Assembly (NCBI GenBank): GCA_964589725.1
Contig: CAZPUJ010000754.1
Coordinates: 1 to 12,461, forward strand
Direction of reading: 5' to 3'
DNA from: CAYSHJ01 sp964589725
Lineage (GTDB): Bacteria > Planctomycetota > Planctomycetia > Planctomycetales > Planctomycetaceae
Length of the DNA stretch: 12,461 nt
Shown here: piece by piece, positions 1 through 5,712 of the stretch
Layout: each line of letters begins with the position of its first letter
Position numbering within the stretch: the stretch's first letter is position 1
Translations under genes and position numbers: made by a program
Notes under the pieces: model-generated
The model's database searches: none
Seen by the model: only the letters and a program-made list of their open reading frames with translations
What the model was told of the DNA's origin: nothing

Positions 1-303
1 GATGCCGTTTTACAGCTACCCGCGTATTCCGGGACATGAGCTGGGCGTCGAAGTGCTCGAAGTCGGCGCGGATGTGTCGAACGTGAAGGCGGGCGATCGC
101 TGCTCTGTCGAGCCGTATATGAATTGCGGCGAGTGCTTCGCCTGCCGACGCGGCAACAGCAACTGCTGCGAGAAACTTCAAGTTTTGGGAGTCCACACCG
201 ACGGTGGCCTGCGTCCGCAGTTCGTGCTGCCCGCGCGCAAGCTGCATCCGTCGACCAAGCTGACGTGGGAGCAACTCGCGCTCGTCGAAACGCTCGGCAT
301 CGG
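1..303 (+). pseudogene. Truncated zinc alcohol dehydrogenase copy (left paralogue)
   Basis: This is the N-terminal catalytic half of a medium-chain zinc dehydrogenase. It aligns without gaps to 1245-1547 of the intact gene downstream, with 18 mismatches in 303 bases by eye. Most mismatches are silent third-position changes; five residues differ (V/A, R/H, L/I, R/S, Q/K). It keeps the GHE zinc motif and the structural-zinc cysteine cluster (CGECFACRRGNSNCC). Homology stops abruptly at LGIG, before the Rossmann NAD-binding half. The frame then runs on to a stop at 446-448 through about 48 unrelated residues antisense to the toxin gene. The gene begins upstream of the window, so its 5' end is unseen. 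Without the nucleotide-binding domain it cannot be a working dehydrogenase, hence the pseudogene call. The silent-biased divergence suggests both copies were once under selection. Confidence 0.85.
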
Positions 304-306
304 TCT

Positions 307-561
307 TCAAAACGTCCAAGCGTGCGCGACTGTGACCAATCGATCCAACTCCGAGACATGGAATTCAATTCCGAGCGGGTCCACGAACATCACTCGATCA
401 TTGTCTGCCCGCGATTCACCCAGACGTGGAGCATTCGCGCGAAGATGACGATCCACCAGAACCATCGCGCTTGTGATTCGTCCGCGTATTTCGGCGTCGG
501 CCCGCAACCAGCACGTAGTCAGATCATCCAAGGCATCCTGCGTCCACGTGACGGTATACAT
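307..561 (-). CDS. RelE/ParE-family toxin of a type II toxin-antitoxin pair
   Basis: This 84-residue basic protein resembles the plasmid-stabilisation RelE/ParE toxins common in planctomycetes. Such toxins either cleave mRNA at the ribosome (RelE) or poison gyrase (ParE); the sequence does not decide which. Family-like features are the opening MYTVTWTQDAL, a helical middle with D37-R38 (VDRHL), the GESR turn at 48-51, and the C-terminal strands around DRVMF and ELDRLVTVAHAW. The ATG at 559-561 shares one base with the antitoxin stop codon (TGATG), the usual translational coupling. A GTG at 562-564 directly before it is an alternative start. The stop codon lies only 3 bases from the point where the left dehydrogenase copy ends. 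Confidence 0.8.
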   Translation of the reverse strand: MYTVTWTQDALDDLTTCWLRADAEIRGRITSAMVLVDRHLRANAPRLGESRADNDRVMFVDPLGIEFHVSELDRLVTVAHAWTF

Positions 562-794
562 CACAGGCTCCGCAAATGCTGGAGCACTTCTTCTGTCGTG
601 TACTTGCCAGGTTGCGCCGCCCGGCGCAGCCGTTCCTCATCGGATAACGCGGGAATCAGTTTGGGGTCATACGGCCGGGACGTCACTCGGCAGAAGAGCC
701 CCACCAGGTTGCCGGCCTCATCCACGAATTCCACGGCGTCATCCGTGTCTCGCAGTTGCTCCCGCATCCGGGCATCCAAAACGATTTGGGTCAT
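561..794 (-). CDS. Antitoxin-like protein of the toxin-antitoxin pair
   Basis: This 77-residue acidic protein precedes the toxin gene and overlaps its start by one base, so the two form a bicistronic leftward operon. It resembles small planctomycete proteins that begin MTQIVLDA, carry a short strand-rich middle (VEFVDEAGNLVGLF), then an acidic segment (LSDEERLRRAA) and end in K-Y-T-T-E-E-V-L-x-x-L. The C-terminal tail is the likely toxin-wrapping segment. I see no clear helix-turn-helix, so autoregulation is not established. The frame stays open up to 1112, but the ATG at 792-794 has a strong AGGAGG site 7 bases upstream (802-807), which fixes the start. The antitoxin role is inferred from gene order, size and family resemblance. 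Confidence 0.75.
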   Translation of the reverse strand: MTQIVLDARMREQLRDTDDAVEFVDEAGNLVGLFCRVTSRPYDPKLIPALSDEERLRRAAQPGKYTTEEVLQHLRSL

Positions 795-1101
795 GATCTT
801 GCCTCCTGGGGTTTGCTTTGTGGCTCCGACTCTACCGTTACGGCCGACCTGACGGCAACGGGATGCTGGTAAGCTCGCATCGTCACAGAGGCGGTATCGG
901 TTCATGTCGGGCGCTCGGTCATGGTTTTCGATGAGGCCAGTGATATTCTGTTGGCCTCGAAAAGAAGCCGGAGGTCTGTTATTTGTGAGGTCGGCACAAT
1001 CCCGTTGCTCTTTTGTTTCGTTAAATGTTGCGAGGAAAGGTACGATTCCAGACAGCCAGCATGAGCGGCCGCAGTAAATTTCAAATCTCGATTGACCAAC
1101 C
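795..1101. other. Gene-free region between antitoxin and dehydrogenase
   Basis: These 307 bases separate the leftward toxin-antitoxin operon from the rightward dehydrogenase, so they should hold divergent promoters. I could not identify convincing -35/-10 pairs. A small inverted repeat lies inside: GAGGCCA at 933-939 and TGGCCTC at 952-958, with a 12-base loop. It could be an operator or chance. The dehydrogenase ATG at 1102 has no recognisable Shine-Dalgarno site, which is common in planctomycetes. Open frames crossing the region have no family resemblance and no start signals. Confidence 0.6.
802..807 (-). promoter_or_regulatory. Ribosome binding site of the antitoxin gene
   Basis: A perfect AGGAGG on the minus strand lies 7 bases before the ATG at 792-794. 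It selects this start over the much longer open frame that extends to 1112. Confidence 0.75.
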
Positions 1102-2127
1102 ATGAAAGCCATTCAACTCGAAAAGCCAGGCCGCTTCCGTCACATCGAGATTCCGGAGCCGAATCGTCCTGGGCTGGGCGAGGCGCTCGTGCGAGTGCAT
1201 CGTGTCGGTATCTGCGGCACGGACATCAGCGGGTATCTCGGCAAGATGCCGTTTTACAGCTATCCGCGCATCCCCGGACATGAACTGGGCGTCGAAGCGC
1301 TCGAAGTCGGCGCGGATGTGTCGAACGTCAAGGCGGGCGATCACTGCTCGGTCGAGCCGTACATGAATTGCGGCGAGTGCTTCGCCTGCCGACGCGGCAA
1401 CAGCAACTGCTGCGAGAAGCTGCAAGTTTTGGGAGTCCACACCGACGGCGGCATCAGTCCGAAGTTCGTGCTGCCCGCTCGCAAGCTGCATCCGTCGACC
1501 AAGCTGACGTGGGAGCAACTCGCGCTCGTCGAAACGCTCGGCATCGGCTGCCACGCGGTCGACCGCGCGAATCCGCAAGCCAATGAAAACGTGCTGGTCA
1601 TCGGAGCTGGCCCAATCGGGCTGTCAGTGATCGAGTTCGTCAAGCTGACCGGCGCCACGATTACGGTTCTCGACATGCATCAAGGGCGACTCGACTTCTG
1701 CAAGCAGACGATGGGCGTCAATCACACGATCCGCTTTAGCGGCGATGGTTCCGAGATGAAGACACTGCAAGAGGTCACGAACGCCGCCCTGCCCTCTGTG
1801 GTATTCGACGCGACGGGAAACCCGAAGTCGATGTGCAACGCCTTCAACTACGTCGGCCACACGGGCAAGATCGTCTTTGTCGGCATCGTCACCGACGACA
1901 TCAGCTTCCCCGATCCGCTGTTCCACCGTCGCGAGATGACCGTCTTCGCCTCGCGCAATTCGCTGCCCAAAGACTTCGGCCGAATCGTCAGCTTGATTGA
2001 ATCCGGCCGGATTGACACGCGCCCATGGATCACTCACCGCACGCCGTTCGAGGGTCTGATCGACGTCTTTCCGTCGTACACGAAGCTCGAAACCGGCGTC
2101 ATCAAAGCGATTGTCGAGGTGACCTGA
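1102..2127 (+). CDS. Zinc-dependent sugar-acid/alcohol dehydrogenase, LgoD (YjjN)-like
   Basis: This 341-residue medium-chain dehydrogenase is full length for its family and probably oxidises a hydroxyl of a sugar or sugar acid using NAD(P). Residues 25-150 form the GroES-like catalytic domain. The catalytic zinc site is C38 (GICGTD) with H60-E61 (GHE) and likely E144. The structural zinc site is C90, C93, C96 and C103 or C104. The Rossmann fold begins with GAGPIG at 168-173, and D191 closing the next strand favours NAD. From memory, it resembles E. coli LgoD (YjjN, L-galactonate 5-dehydrogenase) in SYPRIPGHE, NCCEKLQVLGVHTDGG and the late GKIVFVG...FHRREMTVFASRN segment. Substrate is inferred only: L-galactonate, L-gulonate or a related polyol are candidates. 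A truncated 94 percent identical copy lies just upstream. Confidence 0.88.
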   Translation: MKAIQLEKPGRFRHIEIPEPNRPGLGEALVRVHRVGICGTDISGYLGKMPFYSYPRIPGHELGVEALEVGADVSNVKAGDHCSVEPYMNCGECFACRRGNSNCCEKLQVLGVHTDGGISPKFVLPARKLHPSTKLTWEQLALVETLGIGCHAVDRANPQANENVLVIGAGPIGLSVIEFVKLTGATITVLDMHQGRLDFCKQTMGVNHTIRFSGDGSEMKTLQEVTNAALPSVVFDATGNPKSMCNAFNYVGHTGKIVFVGIVTDDISFPDPLFHRREMTVFASRNSLPKDFGRIVSLIESGRIDTRPWITHRTPFEGLIDVFPSYTKLETGVIKAIVEVT

Positions 2128-2303
2128 CCGGTTGGAGTCCCGATTTTTTGCCGGCAAAAAGTTGTCAAAGATTTCCGATAACCGCCTGAAGGCCCGACGG
2201 CGCAACTCCAACACTGGCATCTTGAGCCGAATCTTTGTATTGATATTCGTTCGTTTTTCGCCCCCGCCCCGACAAGTGCATTCCGGATTGAGGACGTTTG
2301 CAA

Positions 2304-2492
2304 ATGGCGACCAAGGTCGAAGAGTTGTTGAACAAGGTCCGCATCAAATTGCGGTTGGCCAAAAAGTACGATCACCTGTCGCACATCACCAGCAGCCGGC
2401 CGGCTCGTAAGACGTTTTCGAATCGATCCAATCGCTTCCGTCGGCAGGCGGTCGAACTTCAACGGGCCGCGGATCAAGCCAAGCAAGCCTAG
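2304..2492 (+). CDS. Small basic hypothetical protein (62 aa)
   Basis: This is a small lysine- and arginine-rich protein with two predicted helical stretches: residues 2-22 (MATKVEELLNKVRIKLRLAK) and 42-61, separated by HITSSRPARKTFSN. It has no membrane segment or signal peptide. The ATG at 2304 is preceded by GAGGA (2290-2294) at a 9-base spacing. A TTG at 2298 in the same frame is too close to that site. Its charge and size suggest RNA, ribosome or DNA binding, but I do not recognise a named family. It lies 176 bases after the dehydrogenase stop and just before a large stem-loop and a tRNA gene, probably as its own transcription unit. Confidence 0.6.
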   Translation: MATKVEELLNKVRIKLRLAKKYDHLSHITSSRPARKTFSNRSNRFRRQAVELQRAADQAKQA

Positions 2493-2518
2493 CCCGGATT
2501 TTTCTTGGCTCCACGCGA

Positions 2519-2573
2519 ACCCGAAACGCAAGTGAGGGCGTCGTCATGAGTCGCCCTCACTGGCGCTTCGGGT
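2519..2573. repeat. Long imperfect stem-loop, planctomycete-type interspersed repeat
   Basis: Arms of 22 bases at 2519-2540 and 2552-2573 pair with only two mismatches around an 11-base loop. The left arm starts ACCCGAAACGCAAGTGAGGG. No U tract follows on the plus strand, so it is not a classic intrinsic terminator, although it sits 27 bases after the small-protein stop and could protect the transcript 3' end. The arm sequence recurs, three bases shorter, inside the DUF885 coding region at 3675-3710, which supports an interspersed repeat. Confidence 0.7.
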
Positions 2574-2642
2574 GAGTGTCGAACAACCCGGTACGGACTG
2601 TTTCCAGCAAATCGTCGGGTATGACCGACCATCCGTTTTATT

Positions 2643-2718
<76 letters not shown>

Positions 2719-2727
2719 GAACAAATG

Positions 2728-2753
2728 AAAACCCTCGGATTCCCGAGGGTTTT
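2728..2753. terminator. Intrinsic terminator after tRNA-Val, probably bidirectional
   Basis: Perfect 11-base arms AAAACCCTCGG (2728-2738) and CCGAGGGTTTT (2743-2753) surround an ATTC tetraloop. The stem is flanked by A and T runs, so each strand shows a GC stem followed by TTTT. It lies 11 bases after the tRNA and 60 bases beyond the stop of the convergent leftward gene, so it can serve both. Confidence 0.88.
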
Positions 2754-2813
2754 CGCGTTCTCCGAGACTTGGTGCGTCTGGAAATCACCACTTGCAGGCG
2801 TGTGATACGTCCT

Positions 2814-5423
2814 TCACTCCGGAATCGGCTCATACAGCAACAGTGCCTTCACGAACCGCACGGGTGGCGAACCGAACGACAACGTGCCATCGTGGTAGCG
2901 TTTCAGCGTGAACTTGTCGGCCCAGGCTGTTTCGGCGGCGATGCGGAGGTCGCGGTGTTCTTGGTAGCCGACGAAGTAGGTCGAAAGTTGCGTCGAGGTC
3001 AGTTGGGCTCGGACCCATTTGAGGGCGGCTTCGCGTTCTTCTTGGAACGTGTCGTGGACCATCAGCTTTATGGCGTCGTCGCGGTTCATGCCGTCGACGT
3101 GAATGGCTTGGTCGAGGATCGCGTTGGCGATGCCTCGCAAGTACCACTTGAGCGCGATGAGCCGCATCAACGGGTCGCGGTCGAGAAATCCCTCCTCGGA
3201 CATGAGCTGCTCGGAATAGACGCCCCAGCCTTCGACGAATGTGCCGGATGACAAGAGTGCTCGCAGGCGGCGCGGGCTGCGGTTGGAATGGGCCAGTTGC
3301 AGGAAGTGGCCGGGCATCGCTTCGTGGATCGTCAGGTCGTGGATCGACCGCAGGTTGTACTCGCGCAAGAACGAGCCGACCTGCTTGTCGGTCCATTCGG
3401 CGGGGATCGGCGAGACGGCGTAGTACGTCTTCTGCCCCACGTCGAGCGGCCCCGGCGAGTCGCAATACGCGATCGAGACACCGCGCTGAAACTCAGGCAT
3501 CAGGATGATGTCAAGCGGATCGTTCGGGATCGTCACGAGATCGCGCTTGCGAACGAACTCGGTGGTCATTTCGAGCGACTTCCTGGCGAAATCGACAATG
3601 CCGTCACGGGGCGGGATGTCGGCATACGCCTTCGCGAGCGCGGCCGCGATGACTGCTTGTTGTTGCTCGGGCGACGGCTCGGAGGGAGCCTCACCCTCAC
3701 GTTTCGGGTCGGCCTTGAGCATCACGCCGCGTGCGACCGAGTACATCTCGGCCCGCACGCGACGCAGTTCAAACTCGGCGCGGTCGCGAATGTCTGGCCG
3801 CGACAGGCCACTGCCGAGCGAGTACGCCAGCTTGGCATCAAACAGCTTCGCACCGATGCGGAAGTTGCCCTTCGCGTTTGGCAGCAGTTCCTTTTCGAGC
3901 CATTTCTGATGCTGATCGACTGCGTCGGTCGCCGTCGCGATCGCTTGATTGAGCCGCGTGCGATCGGCCTCGCCAAGCTTGCTCATCTGTGGCTTGACCA
4001 TGTTGTCGAGAATGCTGATCAGCCCGCGGTTCTGCTTCACCGCCGTCTCGGCATGAATCGGCGGGACACGTTTGGCGTCCAGAGTCCCACGAAGCTGCTC
4101 GTACAACTTCGGCAGTTTCTCGAGCCGATCCGCGACGGACATCAGCCGCTTCTCAACAGGAGCGAACTCGCGAGCCATCAACCCATAAACCGCTCCGCCC
4201 GTGAGCTGCGTGTAAACAACCGGATTCCATGCCCACTCCTGAAGTTCATCGAGCCGCCACAAGTCGCCACGCAGTTGCTGCGTCAGCAGTTGGTAATCGA
4301 CTTGGTTCTCGCGGCCGAGCGATTTGCGGTCGAGCTTCGCCAGCTCACCAAGAAACCGTTGATAAAACGTCCGCTCGCGCTGCCGCGCCGCGTCGCTGAC
4401 TTCGTCCACGGCCGAATCGAACCGATGATCGCCGAGCGTCGTCGCCCCGATCGGCGACATAGCCGGTGACTCGTCGATGTATCGCTTCGCGAGTTGTTGA
4501 AATGCTTGATCGGACGGACCCTCGTTCGTAGTGACATCGTTTGTAGCGACGGCCTTTCCAGGCTGTCGGTCGTTCGACGGCCTGGAAAGGCCGTCGCTAC
4601 GTGTCGTTTCCAAACGAATCAAGTCCGAGAGTTCGAGCGGGTAGTCCGTGAGGATGCCATCGATTCCGGCCTGCAGCGCGGCACGCCAATTGGCTCGTTC
4701 GATCCCGACGACCTTCGGACCGGCAATGAACGCTCGCTTGCCGGCTTTGTGGATGCGATCAATCTCGTCCCGCGACGGCACGAAACGCCGGTACGCCCAA
4801 TCGGAATCCGTGTCCGCCTGCGCGGGCCCAAGATCCTTCGCCGTCGGTGCGAGGCACGCGACTTGCGCCGACGCATCGGCTTCGCGAAGCTTGCGACGCA
4901 CCTTTGGATCGTCGATCGTCGTACCGATGAACAACAACTTACCGAGCACTCCTTTGGCCTTCGCCACCTTCACGCAGTCCACCTCGATTTCCTGAGCCTT
5001 GAGGTCGATTGCAATCAGCACCGGTTCGCGACCGTGCTTCTCGATCAACGACACGACTTCTTCAAACGTCGGAATCCGCTCGCCACGAAACGCCGATCCG
5101 AACCAAGCGCCGGCATCGAGTTGTTTGAGTTCCCCCAGCGTCAAAGCACTGACCGCGCCGCGCCCATTCGTCGTGCGATCCACCGTGTCGTCATGCACAC
5201 AGACGAGATGCCCGTCCTTGCTGCGCCGCACATCGACCTCGAACCCCAGCCGCAGTTCCAAGCACGCTCGAAAGTTCGACAGCGTGTTCTCCGGAGCGTG
5301 CTTCAACAGCCCACGATGCGCCACGACGAACGGTTTCGAGTCCATCACCGAGTCCTCGGCGACGAGACACGCGGGCGTGACACACATCAGGCTCAAAAGC
5401 ACCGTCGGCAATCGATTAGGCAT
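2814..5423 (-). CDS. Exported glycerophosphodiester phosphodiesterase-DUF885 fusion protein
   Basis: This 869-residue protein joins two families. A signal peptide spans residues 1 to about 22. Residues 31-270 form a glycerophosphodiester phosphodiesterase domain with the expected H36-R37 (AHRG), E45-N46 (PENT), E62 and D64 (FEVDV), DG at 70-71, H77-D78 (VHDD), K142 and GILTDYP at 256-262. It should split glycerophosphodiesters into an alcohol and glycerol-3-phosphate. Residues 305-869 are a DUF885 domain, normally a stand-alone secreted protein of about 550-600 residues. It carries HEAMPGH at 700-706, a putative metal-peptidase-like motif, and VEGWGVYSE at 730-738. The ATG at 5421-5423 has AAGGA 5 bases upstream; the frame is open further but lacks a site. 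The linker R275-T294 is encoded by a palindrome, and residues 572-583 by another repeat. The function of DUF885 is unknown. Confidence 0.85.
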   Translation of the reverse strand: MPNRLPTVLLSLMCVTPACLVAEDSVMDSKPFVVAHRGLLKHAPENTLSNFRACLELRLGFEVDVRRSKDGHLVCVHDDTVDRTTNGRGAVSALTLGELKQLDAGAWFGSAFRGERIPTFEEVVSLIEKHGREPVLIAIDLKAQEIEVDCVKVAKAKGVLGKLLFIGTTIDDPKVRRKLREADASAQVACLAPTAKDLGPAQADTDSDWAYRRFVPSRDEIDRIHKAGKRAFIAGPKVVGIERANWRAALQAGIDGILTDYPLELSDLIRLETTRSDGLSRPSNDRQPGKAVATNDVTTNEGPSDQAFQQLAKRYIDESPAMSPIGATTLGDHRFDSAVDEVSDAARQRERTFYQRFLGELAKLDRKSLGRENQVDYQLLTQQLRGDLWRLDELQEWAWNPVVYTQLTGGAVYGLMAREFAPVEKRLMSVADRLEKLPKLYEQLRGTLDAKRVPPIHAETAVKQNRGLISILDNMVKPQMSKLGEADRTRLNQAIATATDAVDQHQKWLEKELLPNAKGNFRIGAKLFDAKLAYSLGSGLSRPDIRDRAEFELRRVRAEMYSVARGVMLKADPKREGEAPSEPSPEQQQAVIAAALAKAYADIPPRDGIVDFARKSLEMTTEFVRKRDLVTIPNDPLDIILMPEFQRGVSIAYCDSPGPLDVGQKTYYAVSPIPAEWTDKQVGSFLREYNLRSIHDLTIHEAMPGHFLQLAHSNRSPRRLRALLSSGTFVEGWGVYSEQLMSEEGFLDRDPLMRLIALKWYLRGIANAILDQAIHVDGMNRDDAIKLMVHDTFQEEREAALKWVRAQLTSTQLSTYFVGYQEHRDLRIAAETAWADKFTLKRYHDGTLSFGSPPVRFVKALLLYEPIPE
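3675..3710 (-). repeat. Interspersed repeat fragment inside the DUF885 coding region
   Basis: On the minus strand this reads ACCCGAAACGTGAGGG followed by TGAGGCTCCCTCCGAGCC. The first part matches the arm of the stem-loop at 2519-2540 after loss of three bases, and GAGGG/CCCTC forms a small hairpin. In frame it encodes D572-P-K-R-E-G-E-A-P-S-E-P583. This REGEAP-type peptide is one I recall as recurring in unrelated planctomycete proteins. It reads as an in-frame insertion in a likely surface loop. Confidence 0.55.
4543..4600. repeat. Perfect 21-bp inverted repeat inside the fusion gene linker
   Basis: Arms at 4543-4563 and 4580-4600 are perfect reverse complements, ending GTAGCGAC outside and CCAGGC inside, with a 16-base loop. 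The element is translated as residues 275-294, exactly between the phosphodiesterase and DUF885 domains. It resembles the palindromic interspersed repeats that are common between genes in planctomycetes. Confidence 0.85.
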
Positions 5424-5712
5424 GATGATCCTTTTTTGTCTTGCGTCCTTTTGTGCTGATTGCGACACGTTCACGGCGATGGAAACTTATCAGCAGATCG
5501 TCTTGTATCGTGTCGCTCGCAAGTCGTCAGCACCGTGAACTTCGCCGCGATGTACCACGATATCCCTAGACCTACAGCGCTAGACGGCCAATGGACGTAA
5601 CTGGATTCGCCAGAATTCAGCGTCGTTCGAATCGCAAACAACTGAACTCTGGCGAGTTCAGCTACGGGCTAGCACTGTAGGCCTAGACGATCTGCGTGTT
5701 GGTTACGGCTGT
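5424..5712. other. Intergenic region upstream of the fusion gene
   Basis: These 289 bases lie between two leftward genes. The left 140 bases should carry the promoter of the fusion gene, but no clear -35/-10 pair stands out. The right part is filled by the compound palindromic element at 5566-5686. No open frame here has family resemblance. Confidence 0.5.
5566..5686. repeat. Compound nested palindromic element (121 bp)
   Basis: Two nested inverted repeats are present. The outer arms, 5566-5583 and 5669-5686, match at 16 of 18 positions (CTAG-x-CCTACAG-x-GCTAG). The inner arms, 5597-5620 and 5642-5665, match at 20 of 24 and contain CTGGCGA/TCGCCAG, with a 21-base loop. The mismatches are scattered, as in an aged element. 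It sits 26 bases after the M81 gene stop and looks like a non-autonomous repeat, possibly acting as a transcript end. No transposase is nearby. Confidence 0.75.

Noticed and set aside
124..852. 242-residue open frame on the plus strand
   Set aside because: It lies antisense to the toxin-antitoxin pair and overlaps the dehydrogenase fragment in the wrong frame. It is arginine- and serine-rich with no family resemblance and no ribosome site.
902..1099. 65-residue open frame on the minus strand
   Set aside because: It has no ribosome site or family resemblance and lies in the promoter region of the dehydrogenase.
2145..2160. TTTTTGCCGGCAAAAA palindrome as a terminator of the dehydrogenase gene
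   Set aside because: As a hairpin it would have only a weak T/A stem with a CCGG loop and no following T tract, so termination is not supported.
3288..4469. 393-residue open frame on the plus strand
   Set aside because: It is antisense to the DUF885 coding region. The long frame is a by-product of GC-rich codon use; the opposite strand carries clear conserved motifs.
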